Assembly (NCBI GenBank): GCA_050246115.1
Contig: JBFWWP010000024.1
Span: 1-64,000 of the forward strand
Reading direction: 5' to 3'
Origin: JBFWWP01 sp050246115
GTDB lineage: Bacteria; Planctomycetota; UBA8108; UBA1146; JAJFFE01
DNA: 64,000 nucleotides
In this document: positions 24,518 to 34,868 of the stretch, in pieces
Layout: every line of letters starts with the position of its first letter
How positions within the stretch are numbered: position 1 is the stretch's first letter
The notes under the pieces: model-generated
Told to the model about the DNA's origin: nothing
Database searches by the model: none
The model's input: only the letters and a program-made list of their open reading frames with translations
Made by a program: the position numbers and the translations under genes

Positions 24518-26629
24518 TCAACCCTTGGGTTCGAGTTGGGGGAGCTCGGCGTCGGCGCGCACGAGCGGGTCCTGCGACAACGCCCACGCACCCGCCACGC
24601 CGCCGCGCCGGCGCCCGGCCTCCCAAGGGTTGCGCAGTTCTCGCAGGTAGCGTTCTTCGAACGTGCGCAGGGCGCGGTCGATTCCCGACAGCGAGAACCG
24701 CAGCCGTACCCCGTCGCTGCGCGCCAGGTGCCGCCCGGGCTCGCGGCTCCCGTCGGTCTTGGGGGAAGCTCGCTCCGCGAGCTGGCGAAAGACGTTCGCC
24801 CCGCCGCGAAGGAAGTAGAGGAATGTGTGGTGCGTCGAGATGGCGCCCGCCCACGGATAGCTCGCGAGTCGATATCGGTCGGCCAACCGATCGATGTGGT
24901 CCTCGAGTTCGCGCAGTTCTTCCGGCCTCAGCGCCGCGTCGCGGGTGCGGAAGCGCGCGTACAGACGAAAATCGTCGGCCTCGGAGAACATGACTTCGGC
25001 GACGCCGAAGCGGTCCGGCTCTTGCGCGACCAGCGAGCCGGGCTGCAGACCGAACTCGCCGACGATGAAGAGGCTCACGTCGTCGCGCTGTTCCTCGATC
25101 CAATGCACGGTGTCCAACGCCTCCGCGAGCGACTCCGTGGGGTGCCCCGTGAACGTCATCCACTCCGTCGCCACGCCGGCGCGTTGGAACCGTCGGCTCA
25201 CGTCCGTGAGCACCGATCGATCCGCTCCCTTGTCCATGAGTTCCAAGATCCGGTTCGATCCGCTCTCCATCCCAAAAGCCGCGGACCGTAGTCCCGACTT
25301 GAACAACAGCTCACAACGCTGCGGCGTGAAGTAGTCGTCCAGCTTGAAGTCCGAAGACCAGTGGATCTTGAGCTTGCGGTCGACGATCGCCTGCGCGAAT
25401 CGCACGGCATACGACGGGGAGAGCACGTCGCAGGAGATATAGAAGTTCCGCACCCCGTGCCGGCGGGCGAGGCGGGCGAGGTGGCTCGCCGCGACGTCCG
25501 GAGGCACCTCGCGATAACGCGCGGTGCCACGCTCGGTCAACCCGTAGTAGCAAAAGGAACAGCGTCCCCAGTAGCAGCCGCGGGTGGGTGCGTACAGCAG
25601 AGTGCGGCTCGGTGCCAAGTAGGCATCGAGGTCCAGGTCGGAGTAGTCGGGTAGCGGCGAGGTGCGAACGTCGAAAGCGCGCGTGGGCCCTTGCGCGAGC
25701 GTGCCCGTCGCCGCGTCTCGGTACAGCAAGTTGGGGACCTCCGCGAGGACCTGGGACCGGACGGCGGGGTCCGCACCGGTCCACTGGGGCAGCCGCTCGA
25801 AGAGCTCCGTCAGCGTCTCCTCGCCTTCGTACAAGCCCACGCCGTCGACGTAGTCGAAGAGCTGGGAACGACGCGCTTCGTCCATGTGCACGACCGCCTG
25901 GTGCAGGCACGGGCCACCCATCGCCAAGAATGCCTGGGGGGCGGCGGTGCGGAGGAAGCGGGCCAAGTGAAACGCCTCGGGGATCTGACTGGGGAACACC
26001 ACGGACAGACCAACGAAGTCCACTCGGCTCAGGTCGACGGCGCCGTCCACGTCCTCGAGGTCATCGAACGTTGGCCTGAAGCGTTGCGCGTAGAACTCGC
26101 GCAACGGACTCCGGCCCGACTCACAGTAGGTCCTGAGCGTCGCGAATCCCCAGGGGAGGAAGCGGTGCGCGGCTTCGTTGAAACCGAATCGGTACGGAAA
26201 GTGAACCCCACCCAACAGGCGAAAGGCGATGTCGACTTGGCGCCGGGCAGCCTGGTATCGGTCCCATTGGTAGAAGTCGTCGGCATCGGCCAACGCGGCG
26301 ACCGGTCCTGGCGCTCCGAGCAAACGTTCGCATTGCTCCAACGCCTCGGCCAGCTCGCGATATTGGAGCTGCTCCGAGAACGTCAATCGCGCGGCCGCGT
26401 TGAGTCGCGCCAGTTGCTCGCGGGCCCGGTTCGTCAGGTCTTCGAGTGCAGCGGGCGCGAGCAGGTGGCGCACGGCTTCCAGGTTCAGGTCCATGACCGT
26501 GGTATGCCAGCCGCGCTCGGCGAGATATGCCTTGAGGGTCGGGAGGCTCAGGTACGGCTGAGTCGGGTCGGCGAACGCAGGGTGGATCAGCAACCGCTCC
26601 CGGACCACACTGCGCGCGGAGTCGAGCAC
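24518..26629 (-). CDS. B12-binding-type radical SAM protein with CX4CX2C motif
   Basis: The roughly 703-residue protein resembles cobalamin-dependent radical SAM enzymes. The N-terminus reads like the B12-binding fold (RLLIHPAFADPTQPYLSLPTLKAYL, then MDLNLEAV). A radical SAM barrel follows, with cluster cysteines 352, 357 and 360 in RGCYWGRCSFC. That is CX4CX2C rather than the usual CX3CX2C. Conserved YFTPQRCELLFKSGLRSAAFGMESG and RAGVATEWMTFTGHPTES segments follow. The C-terminal 150 residues are unassigned. The start is taken as GTG at 26629, with GAGGT upstream. It lies behind a 40-residue ORF and a strong hairpin on the same strand. Substrate unknown: RNA/lipid methylation or peptide modification are possible. 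Confidence 0.8.
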   Translation of the reverse strand: MLDSARSVVRERLLIHPAFADPTQPYLSLPTLKAYLAERGWHTTVMDLNLEAVRHLLAPAALEDLTNRAREQLARLNAAARLTFSEQLQYRELAEALEQCERLLGAPGPVAALADADDFYQWDRYQAARRQVDIAFRLLGGVHFPYRFGFNEAAHRFLPWGFATLRTYCESGRSPLREFYAQRFRPTFDDLEDVDGAVDLSRVDFVGLSVVFPSQIPEAFHLARFLRTAAPQAFLAMGGPCLHQAVVHMDEARRSQLFDYVDGVGLYEGEETLTELFERLPQWTGADPAVRSQVLAEVPNLLYRDAATGTLAQGPTRAFDVRTSPLPDYSDLDLDAYLAPSRTLLYAPTRGCYWGRCSFCYYGLTERGTARYREVPPDVAASHLARLARRHGVRNFYISCDVLSPSYAVRFAQAIVDRKLKIHWSSDFKLDDYFTPQRCELLFKSGLRSAAFGMESGSNRILELMDKGADRSVLTDVSRRFQRAGVATEWMTFTGHPTESLAEALDTVHWIEEQRDDVSLFIVGEFGLQPGSLVAQEPDRFGVAEVMFSEADDFRLYARFRTRDAALRPEELRELEDHIDRLADRYRLASYPWAGAISTHHTFLYFLRGGANVFRQLAERASPKTDGSREPGRHLARSDGVRLRFSLSGIDRALRTFEERYLRELRNPWEAGRRRGGVAGAWALSQDPLVRADAELPQLEPKG

Positions 26630-26679
26630 CGGACAACCTCGTCGTTGAGCAAGGCGGCGTGATCGGACCTGAGGACGCC

Positions 26680-26732
26680 AAGAACAAGAATACCGGGAGG
26701 CCCTTGGGCTTGGGCCTCCCGGCAGTGTTCTT
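26680..26732 (-). terminator. Strong hairpin between the 40-residue ORF and the radical SAM gene
   Basis: A perfect 11-bp GC stem CCGGGAGGCCC (26693-26703) pairs with GGGCCTCCCGG (26712-26722) around an 8-nt loop. An outer AAGAAC/GTTCTT (26680-26685 and 26727-26732) can also pair. On the minus strand it is 75 bp after the small ORF stop and 50 bp before the radical SAM start. It could be a terminator for the small transcript or an attenuator controlling read-through. Confidence 0.6.
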
Positions 26733-26807
26733 AGCGCAGTAGGGAGTGGAGGTGAAGAGCTCTCGCGGCCAGGGTGGGCGGGCTCACCCTGCTCGCTCAA
26801 ATCCCGC

Positions 26808-26930
26808 TTAGCGCTTCGGCCCCGGCTTCTGCGGGGCTGCGCCCGGCTTCGACGGGGTCGTCGGGGCGGGCGCCGGTTTGCCGGCCGGTTTGTTCGGTTG
26901 CGACTGCGAGCGGGGTTGGTTCTGGTTCAT
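26808..26930 (-). CDS. 40-residue Pro/Lys-rich peptide
   Basis: The short frame reads MNQNQPRSQSQPNKPAGKPA and continues in the same Pro/Lys/Ala/Gly style to residue 40, ending in PGPKR. AAGGAG lies 8 nt before the ATG, and the frame is followed by a hairpin, so a short expressed gene is plausible. There is no Cys, no signal peptide and no membrane segment, and about a quarter of the residues are Pro. It precedes the radical SAM gene on the same strand. It could be a disordered basic protein, a leader peptide or a modified peptide precursor. Pro-rich frames also arise by chance in GC-rich DNA, so this is a moderate call. Confidence 0.5.
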   Translation of the reverse strand: MNQNQPRSQSQPNKPAGKPAPAPTTPSKPGAAPQKPGPKR

Positions 26931-27292
26931 CGCGAGGACTCCTTCAGGATCTCACGTTGGACTCTCTTGGGCGGCTGTTTCCAAACAGCGTCGACGCACG
27001 AAGAGCAAGTCCGCGCACAGAGCCGGAAGAATCTCCGCAAGCCACAATAATTTCACATTTTAGAGAAACTCGAGACAAGCCCATCGAGATGTCTGAAGGG
27101 GTATTTTCGGATGCTCTGTTCCGAATTGTTCGGCATTCAAAATCTGATTTCTTCGTGAACGACTCCCCAGAAACTCCCCGGCGCTCCCTGGAGACTCGCT
27201 GGACACAAACGCTAGTGAATGGAACCATAAGGGCTTGAGACGGTCCGCTGAAGTCGATCGGCACTCGCCGTCAAACCGGAAAGGGGATTCCG
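26931..27292. other. AT-richer divergent promoter region
   Basis: This 362-bp gap between the 40-residue ORF (minus) and the sigma54-activator gene (plus) is clearly richer in A+T than its surroundings, notably 27040-27170. It holds a palindrome at 26974-26989. No convincing gene was found, and the short frames here lack ribosome sites. It is the likely promoter region for both flanking genes, but I see no -35/-10 or -24/-12 pair good enough to name. Confidence 0.6.
26974..26989. promoter_or_regulatory. Perfect palindrome upstream of the 40-residue ORF
   Basis: GCTGTTTCCAAACAGC is a 7-bp inverted repeat with a 2-bp centre, 44 bp before the small ORF start in a promoter-like gap. It could be an operator or a leader hairpin. 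Only the symmetry is observed. Confidence 0.4.
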
Positions 27293-28725
<1,433 letters not shown>

Positions 28726-28729
<4 letters not shown>

Positions 28730-28912
28730 GGAGTCGCTCAAGAATAACTTCGACATCTTGCCGTCGATTTGGGTCAGATTCGGCCGATCCGGAAAGCTCG
28801 AAACCGGAGGCGTAGCCTTAGTTCCGGTGAGGATTTCGAGGTTTTCGGAGCGGTCGAAGATGGCCCGAAGCGACGAGCAAGAGGGTGAAGTTATTCTTGG
28901 GCGACTCCTAAG
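28726..28912. mobile_element. MITE-like near-palindromic element
   Basis: A 177-bp unit (28731-28907) has 21-bp terminal inverted repeats (28731-28751 and 28887-28907) differing at one position. The arms continue to pair inward: about 39 of the next 53 positions match by eye. The centre is a small hairpin (28804-28827). The unit is flanked on both sides by the direct repeat CTAAG (28726-28730 and 28908-28912), as expected from target duplication. No transposase is encoded. The left CTAAG overlaps the activator stop codon. It could also work as a bidirectional terminator between the activator and clpV. No second copy was found in this window. Confidence 0.7.
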
Positions 28913-28959
28913 GAGTCGCCGTTGCCGTCGGTCGCGGTGCACCCGCCATAGGGTCAGTG

Positions 28960-31716
28960 TCAGTCGAACGAGTACCCGAACTCGCTGTTCGCCGCGGTCA
29001 CGTGCACGCGCTTCAGCTCCCGTCCGTCGAGCATTCGGGTCAGAATCTCCTCGCTGATCGTCGGCAGAACCGTGTTCGTGAGGATGGCGTCGATCATGCG
29101 CCCGCCGCTCTCGAGCTCCGTGCACCGCTTGACGATGGTCGCCACGACATCGTCATCGTACGTGAACGGAACCTTGTGATTCGCCTCGATGCGCTTCTTG
29201 ATCCGGCCGAGTTGCAGGCGCGTAATCGAGCCAACCACTTCGTCGGTCAGCGGGTAGTACGGAATCACCACCAGACGCCCGAGCAAGGCCGCTGGGAAAG
29301 TCTTGAGCAAGGGCTCGCGCAACGCCTTGGCAATACCCTCGGAACTCGGCGTCAACTCGGGGTCCTTGCACATCGACAGGATCAGGTCGCTGCCGACGTT
29401 CGACGTCAGCAGGATCAAGGTGTTCTTGAAGTCGATGAAGCGACCCTCACCATCCTCCATCCACCCCTTGTCGAAGACCTGGAAGAAGATCTCGTGCACG
29501 TCGGGGTGAGCTTTCTCGACCTCGTCGAGCAATACCACCGAGTAGGGCTTGCGGCGAACCGCCTCGGTGAGGATCCCGCCTTCGCCATAACCCACGTAAC
29601 CCGGAGGCGCGCCCTTGAGGGTCGAGACCGTATGCGCCTCCTGGAACTCGCTCATGTTGATGGTCACGACGTTGTGTTCACCGCCGTACAAGATCTCCGA
29701 CAGGGCGAGGGCGGTCTCGGTCTTGCCGACGCCCGACGGACCCGCAAGCAGGAACACGCCGATGGGCTTCTGCGGGTTGTCGAGGCTCGCACGCGAGGTC
29801 TGGACGCGACGCGCGATCTGCTCGAGGGCATGCCGCTGCCCGACAACCCGCTGATTCAAGAGCTCGGGTAGCCGGAGCACGGTCTCGATCTCGTTCTTGA
29901 CCATGCGCCCGACCGGAATGCCGGTCCAATCTGCGACCACCGACGCGACCGCTTGGCCATCGACCGACGGCAAGATCAAGGGACGCTCCCCTTGCAGTAC
30001 CGCCAGCTCCGCTTGGAGAGTCGTCAACGTCGCGAGCTTCGCCGCTCGCTCGTCGTCCGTGAGCGCCTGCGGGGCTGCCGAGGTCACCGTATCCACGGCG
30101 GTGACATTGGCCGCCGCGTCGGCCTTCTTCTCGATCTCGCTGGCGGTGCCCTCGACCTTGCCCACGTGCCCCCGCAACTCGCCCCGGATCGCGAGCACCT
30201 GGTCTACCAGGCCCTTCTCGCGCTGCCAGCGATCGTCCAACTCCGCCAGACGCCCCTGCTCGGCCGCGAGCTTCTCGCGGGCCGCATGTTCCCGACTGGC
30301 CGTGGGAATCCCTACCGCGGTCTCGCGGCCAATGATCTCGAGTTCGGTCTCGAGCGCGGAAATCCGCTTGCGACAGTCATCCACCTCGGCCGGCACCGAG
30401 TGCTGGCTGATCGCGACGCGCGCCGCGGTGGTGTCGAGCAAGCTCACGGACTTGTCGGGCAACTGCCGCGCCGGGATGTAGCGATGGGACAGTCGCACGG
30501 ACGCCTCGAGCGCTTCGTCGAGAATCTGTACGCGGTGGTGCTTCTCGAGAGTCGAGGCAACCCCACGCATCATCAGAATCCCCTTCTCCTCGCTCGGCTC
30601 GTCCACCTGCACGACTTGGAAGCGACGCGTCAACGCCGGGTCCTTCTCAATGTGCTTCTTGTATTCAGCCCAGGTCGTGGCAGCGATGGTTCGCAAGGTG
30701 CCGCGCGCCAGAGCCGGCTTCAGGAGGTTCGCCGCATCGCCCGTGCCGGCGGCTCCACCAGCACCGATCAAGGTGTGTGCCTCATCGATGAACAAGATGA
30801 TCGGCTTCTCGGACGACTGCACTTCCTCGATCACCTGCCGCAGCCGATTCTCGAACTCACCCTTCATGCTCGCGCCCGCTTGGAGCAGCCCGATGTCGAG
30901 CGACCGGAGCGTGACGTCCTTGATCGACGGGGGCACGTCTCCACGAGCGATCCGCAGGGCAAACCCCTCGACCACGGCCGTCTTCCCGACTCCAGCCTCA
31001 CCCGTGAGGATCGGGTTGTTCTGCCGACGCCGCATGAGGATGTCGACGATCTGGCGGATCTCCTCGTCACGACCGACGATGGGGTCGATCTCGCCCTGGC
31101 GCGCTCGCTCCGTGAGGTCGACCGAGTAGGTTCGGAGGGCCTCCTGCTTCCCCATCTGCGCGGGGGCCATCGCGCCGCTGGCCTCGCCCGGAACTGCGCC
31201 GCCACCCACCTGGGTGCCATCCTGAGCGTGCAACCCCGCCTCGATCGAGTCGCCGACGATCTTGTCGAAGTGTGAGGTCAGGTCGTCGACCGAGACCTTG
31301 TCGAACTCCGTCGAGATTCCCAGGAGCGCACTGCGAAGACCGCGGGTCTTCAACAACCCCACCAAGAGGTGTCCGCTCCGGACCTGCGAGTCACCGAACA
31401 TCAGCGTGCCGTAGACCCAACCGCGCTCGACGGCTTCTTCCAAGTGGGCCGACAGATCCGAGATCGAGGTCGATCCCCGGGGCAGCCGATCGAGGGCGTC
31501 CGTGAAGTCCTTGGCTACGACCGAAGGATTGAGTTTGAAGTGGCGAATCACCCGCTGGAGATCGGAGTCCTGGAGCTGCAGGATCTGGTGCAACCAGTGC
31601 ACGAGTTCGACGTAGGGGTTGCCCCGCATCTTGCAGAACACCGTCGCGCTCTCGATCGACTTGTAACCGACGCGGTTGAGCTTGCCAAAGAGCTTGGCCC
31701 GGCTGATCTCCGTCAT
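28960..31716 (-). CDS. tssH: T6SS sheath-disassembly ATPase ClpV
   Basis: This 918-residue AAA+ unfoldase pulls contracted TssB/TssC sheath apart for reuse. The N-domain (1-160) would bind the TssC helix. Then come ATPase D1 with GEAGVGKT (239-246) and LFIDEAHTLIGAGG, a middle coiled-coil (about 440-520), and ATPase D2 with GPSGVGKT and VVLLDEVEKAHPDV. The C-terminus follows the ClpV/ClpB small domain. The D1/D2 catalytic motifs look intact. It is the last gene of the minus-strand T6SS series, 76 bp after tssG. The ATG fits the family start (MTEISRAKLFGKL). Confidence 0.97.
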   Translation of the reverse strand: MTEISRAKLFGKLNRVGYKSIESATVFCKMRGNPYVELVHWLHQILQLQDSDLQRVIRHFKLNPSVVAKDFTDALDRLPRGSTSISDLSAHLEEAVERGWVYGTLMFGDSQVRSGHLLVGLLKTRGLRSALLGISTEFDKVSVDDLTSHFDKIVGDSIEAGLHAQDGTQVGGGAVPGEASGAMAPAQMGKQEALRTYSVDLTERARQGEIDPIVGRDEEIRQIVDILMRRRQNNPILTGEAGVGKTAVVEGFALRIARGDVPPSIKDVTLRSLDIGLLQAGASMKGEFENRLRQVIEEVQSSEKPIILFIDEAHTLIGAGGAAGTGDAANLLKPALARGTLRTIAATTWAEYKKHIEKDPALTRRFQVVQVDEPSEEKGILMMRGVASTLEKHHRVQILDEALEASVRLSHRYIPARQLPDKSVSLLDTTAARVAISQHSVPAEVDDCRKRISALETELEIIGRETAVGIPTASREHAAREKLAAEQGRLAELDDRWQREKGLVDQVLAIRGELRGHVGKVEGTASEIEKKADAAANVTAVDTVTSAAPQALTDDERAAKLATLTTLQAELAVLQGERPLILPSVDGQAVASVVADWTGIPVGRMVKNEIETVLRLPELLNQRVVGQRHALEQIARRVQTSRASLDNPQKPIGVFLLAGPSGVGKTETALALSEILYGGEHNVVTINMSEFQEAHTVSTLKGAPPGYVGYGEGGILTEAVRRKPYSVVLLDEVEKAHPDVHEIFFQVFDKGWMEDGEGRFIDFKNTLILLTSNVGSDLILSMCKDPELTPSSEGIAKALREPLLKTFPAALLGRLVVIPYYPLTDEVVGSITRLQLGRIKKRIEANHKVPFTYDDDVVATIVKRCTELESGGRMIDAILTNTVLPTISEEILTRMLDGRELKRVHVTAANSEFGYSFD

Positions 31717-31792
31717 GTGGATCCGCTCTTTCTATGCCTTGTCACGCAACTTCCGATACTCAGCACCGCCCGCTCGGCGCGGCGTTCGCAAC

Positions 31793-32791
31793 TCAGGCGA
31801 GCGGTAGGACGAGGTCGCCCGCGTCCGCTTCCTTTGGCCGGCTCACCAGCCACGAGGTCCGACCCAGCTGCTGAGTGCTCCCGAGCGCGAGCGGTGTGAC
31901 CCCTTCACGCGCGAGGATCAGCCGCACGTCGTAGCCCAACTCGAATCCGATGTAGTTCCGCACCGCAGCGCGAAGTCGAGCGATACTGCGGCCTCCCGGC
32001 AACAGCCGAACATAGTCCGCCAGGCCCATGGGCCCGAGCACGATACGGAATTTCTGCGTACACTCCCAGACACGTCCGCCCAAGACCACGGAGGTCCCCA
32101 AGACCGCGGTGTTCGAACCAGCCCCGAGGCGCGTCACCGAGTCGGCCGGCAGCTCGAGCCAATGCCCCACGAACTGCTCGACCCGAGCGGGAACGCGAAA
32201 GTAGTCCTCGAGCACGATGGCGAGGCCCTCCGCCGACCGTGTCGGGTGGGCGTAGAGACCGGCGTGGTACAGCTTCGCCTGATGCGGAAACTCGTCGCGC
32301 TCGCGCAGCGACTCGGGTCCACGCCCGCACACCGAACCCACGTAGAGCTGGAATCGATCGCTGCGCGGGCGATCCAGGTGAACCGTCGGCTGGGCATCGG
32401 CCCAGGCCCGGTAGAACAGGCTAATGAGACGGTGGTGAAAGATGTCGAGGAAGCGCGCGAAGGTGCGATCGGAGTGATTCTGAATGCGATCGATCGCATG
32501 CTCGGTGAGGTGGAGCGGCAGCGGGCCATTCGGACCGAACAACCCCGGGAACAACACCTTGAGCCAGGGCGTCTCGCCACGGTCTTTCCCGAAGCGCTCG
32601 AGCGTGGTCGGCGCGAACCCGAGAGACGGAGTCTGCCCCAACCGTACGGGGTCGTCCCCCGCCCGGCGCGAAGTTCCCAGGCGCGGGTGGTCCGCGAACA
32701 CGCACTCGAGCCGGCGCAAAGCCTGATCCAAGTGGAATCGATGCGGCTCGCGAGCCAGCGCCTGCATCAGTGCCAGTTCCGCGTCAGGCAA
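31793..32791 (-). CDS. tssG: T6SS baseplate protein TssG
   Basis: The 332-residue TssG (ImpH/VasB) is a baseplate wedge subunit that joins TssE, TssF and TssK. Family features are an N-terminal FHLDQALRRLE, LGFAPTTLERF, the GLFGPNGPLPLHLTEHA motif and the GRVWECTQKFRIVLGPMGLADYVRLLPGG segment. The start is a TTG, unusual but supported by AGGAGGGG about 6 nt upstream. The next ATG is eight codons later and lacks such a site. It lies 90 bp after tssF. Confidence 0.95.
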   Translation of the reverse strand: MPDAELALMQALAREPHRFHLDQALRRLECVFADHPRLGTSRRAGDDPVRLGQTPSLGFAPTTLERFGKDRGETPWLKVLFPGLFGPNGPLPLHLTEHAIDRIQNHSDRTFARFLDIFHHRLISLFYRAWADAQPTVHLDRPRSDRFQLYVGSVCGRGPESLRERDEFPHQAKLYHAGLYAHPTRSAEGLAIVLEDYFRVPARVEQFVGHWLELPADSVTRLGAGSNTAVLGTSVVLGGRVWECTQKFRIVLGPMGLADYVRLLPGGRSIARLRAAVRNYIGFELGYDVRLILAREGVTPLALGSTQQLGRTSWLVSRPKEADAGDLVLPLA

Positions 32792-32881
32792 CCTTGCCCC
32801 TCCTGATCCGGAGTCGCGGGCTCAGGGCGACCCCGCGCCGCTTGGGGTCCGCCTCCCCAGCCGGCGTTCGGGCCTTCCCAT

Positions 32882-34753
32882 TCACAGGATCGGCCTGCGG
32901 CCCAGTCGTGCCGGCCATCGCACCACCTCACCCCGCTCGACGGTCTCGAGCACGGTCTCCGTAAAGGAGTTGAGTGAGACGTAACGCGAGAAGAACTGCT
33001 CGAGCACGAGCCCGAGCAGAAACACCCCGGAGCCCTCGAACGCTGCCTCTTCGCAGCGCAGCACGATCTCCAGTCCCCTCCCAAAGGCAATCGGTCCGCC
33101 CGTGGCCACCCTCCTGACCACCGGGCTCGATCGCACGCTCTTCACGCCGTCGATCTGCTTGCGGACCGGCGCCTCGGCCACGTTCCCGTACAGCATGAGC
33201 AGGTCGCGCAACGCCACCGCTCCGAGTTGCGGGTCGTTGTCGACGAGCGAGAGGTAGTTGAGGGACAGGTGACTGATCAGGCGCCACGCGACCTCACCCT
33301 CGGCAAACGATGCTCGTGGTCGCGTCGGTCCGTTCAAGCAACGCACCGCCTTCACGGGCGCCCCGGACTCCATGGACAAGTCCGTCCGGCCCTGACCCAC
33401 CGCCATCTGCAGGGGCAAGTCGCGGTTCGTGCACAACGTCGTCAGGGAAAGTTGACGCAGTTCCGTGGAGTAGGGCGCTTCCCGGGTATCCACGAGTGAG
33501 ACGAACACCTCGCTGCCAATGTAGGTGGACCGCAACGCCCCTTTGCGCTGCTTGGCCGACAGCATGCGGGGTATCCGACTCGCCACATAGTAGGCACGCT
33601 CGTCCGCGGACTCATCGAAATCGTTGGCGGCGTAGAACGGCAAGAACGCGCGTTCCTGGTCGGCACTGGTTCCGTGCCCAGTGACACTCTGCACTTGATA
33701 GACCTCGAAGTCGATCGGACGCGTACGATCCGGGACGACATGAAACTCGGTCTGCCGCTCCGACACGTGGATTCGGTCCGTGCGTTTCGGAAAGAGATTG
33801 ATCACCGGGGAGCAGAACAAGGCGAACTGCTCGGTGCTCACTGCGTTCTCGAGCCGTGGATCCAAGCGATCGAATAGAACGATGAGCTCGAGTTCGCTCT
33901 CGTTGCAGCGACTCACGGCCGGGGCGAGTCCGCGGAACTGAACGAAGAGAAACCGCTCCGGAAACGCGAAGTACTCGTGCAGCAAGCGGTAGGCGCGAAA
34001 CGAACGCGACGCCGCCGGCAGCAACGCATCTTCATCTTCGAATCCAACGGGTCGGATGGGCGCCGTCGTGATGACCTCCTGCCACGACTTCGACCTCGAA
34101 GTCGGCCGCACCACGACCGCCTTGGCGTTGACGAGGAGCTGCTCGTAGAGGTGCATCGCTTGTTCGCCCGCGCCGCGCAGATAGAGCACGAGATTCTCGA
34201 GCGCGAGGTCGCTGAACTTGGTTCCGGCCGTACAGCGCAGGCGGAGGCGCAGACCGGAGCGAACCCCTTGCAGGCCCTGCACCTCAACCGAGGCGACGTC
34301 GCGCGACGTGTACTCCGCGGAGACGAACTCGAGCGGCCACAAATCCACCGCGTGGGCCGTTCGGTACTCGCACGGCGTCTGGTCGCCCTTTCCCAGCACA
34401 CTGCGCAGCACGCTCCCGCGCTCGATGCGAAAGCCGTCCTTCAGCGACCCCTCGTTCAGATCGGCCTGGAACTGCACCACGGCCATCGACGGAGTCGGGG
34501 CGAGGTACTCCGGGTAGATGATCTCCAGCAGATTCTGGGTGAAGCGCGGGAACTCGGCATCTTGGCGTAGTTGAATCCGGGCGGCGAGGAACGCGAACCC
34601 CTCGAGAAGCCGCTCGACATAAGGGTCGGCACACTCGAAGCCCTCGAGCCCCAGACGCCCCGCGATCTTGGGGTACTCCTTCGCGAACTCGCCCCCCATT
34701 TCCCGGAGGTGGCGCAGCTCCCGGTCGTAGTAGCGAAGAAGGCGCGGATCCAC
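32882..34753 (-). CDS. tssF: T6SS baseplate protein TssF
   Basis: The 623-residue TssF (ImpG/VasA) is the largest baseplate wedge protein. The N-terminus LRYYDRELRHLREMGGEFAKEYPKIA is the family signature, followed by DPYVERLLEGFAFLAARIQ and the NLLEIIYPEYLAPTPSM segment. The C-terminus ends with SRYVSLNSFTETVL and a final hydrophobic strand. It begins with GTG. The frame is intact and of normal length. The neighbours tssE and tssG are its known partners. Confidence 0.95.
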   Translation of the reverse strand: MDPRLLRYYDRELRHLREMGGEFAKEYPKIAGRLGLEGFECADPYVERLLEGFAFLAARIQLRQDAEFPRFTQNLLEIIYPEYLAPTPSMAVVQFQADLNEGSLKDGFRIERGSVLRSVLGKGDQTPCEYRTAHAVDLWPLEFVSAEYTSRDVASVEVQGLQGVRSGLRLRLRCTAGTKFSDLALENLVLYLRGAGEQAMHLYEQLLVNAKAVVVRPTSRSKSWQEVITTAPIRPVGFEDEDALLPAASRSFRAYRLLHEYFAFPERFLFVQFRGLAPAVSRCNESELELIVLFDRLDPRLENAVSTEQFALFCSPVINLFPKRTDRIHVSERQTEFHVVPDRTRPIDFEVYQVQSVTGHGTSADQERAFLPFYAANDFDESADERAYYVASRIPRMLSAKQRKGALRSTYIGSEVFVSLVDTREAPYSTELRQLSLTTLCTNRDLPLQMAVGQGRTDLSMESGAPVKAVRCLNGPTRPRASFAEGEVAWRLISHLSLNYLSLVDNDPQLGAVALRDLLMLYGNVAEAPVRKQIDGVKSVRSSPVVRRVATGGPIAFGRGLEIVLRCEEAAFEGSGVFLLGLVLEQFFSRYVSLNSFTETVLETVERGEVVRWPARLGRRPIL

Positions 34754-34868
34754 TACTGCTCGGTTTCGTCGGTTCGCCGGACCTGGCGGCGACGCGCCAC
34801 GTACGGAGCGAAGTCGGTTTCTCGCGGGCTCGACCGTCGCGAAACCGCGACCCGCACAGCGAGGTACA

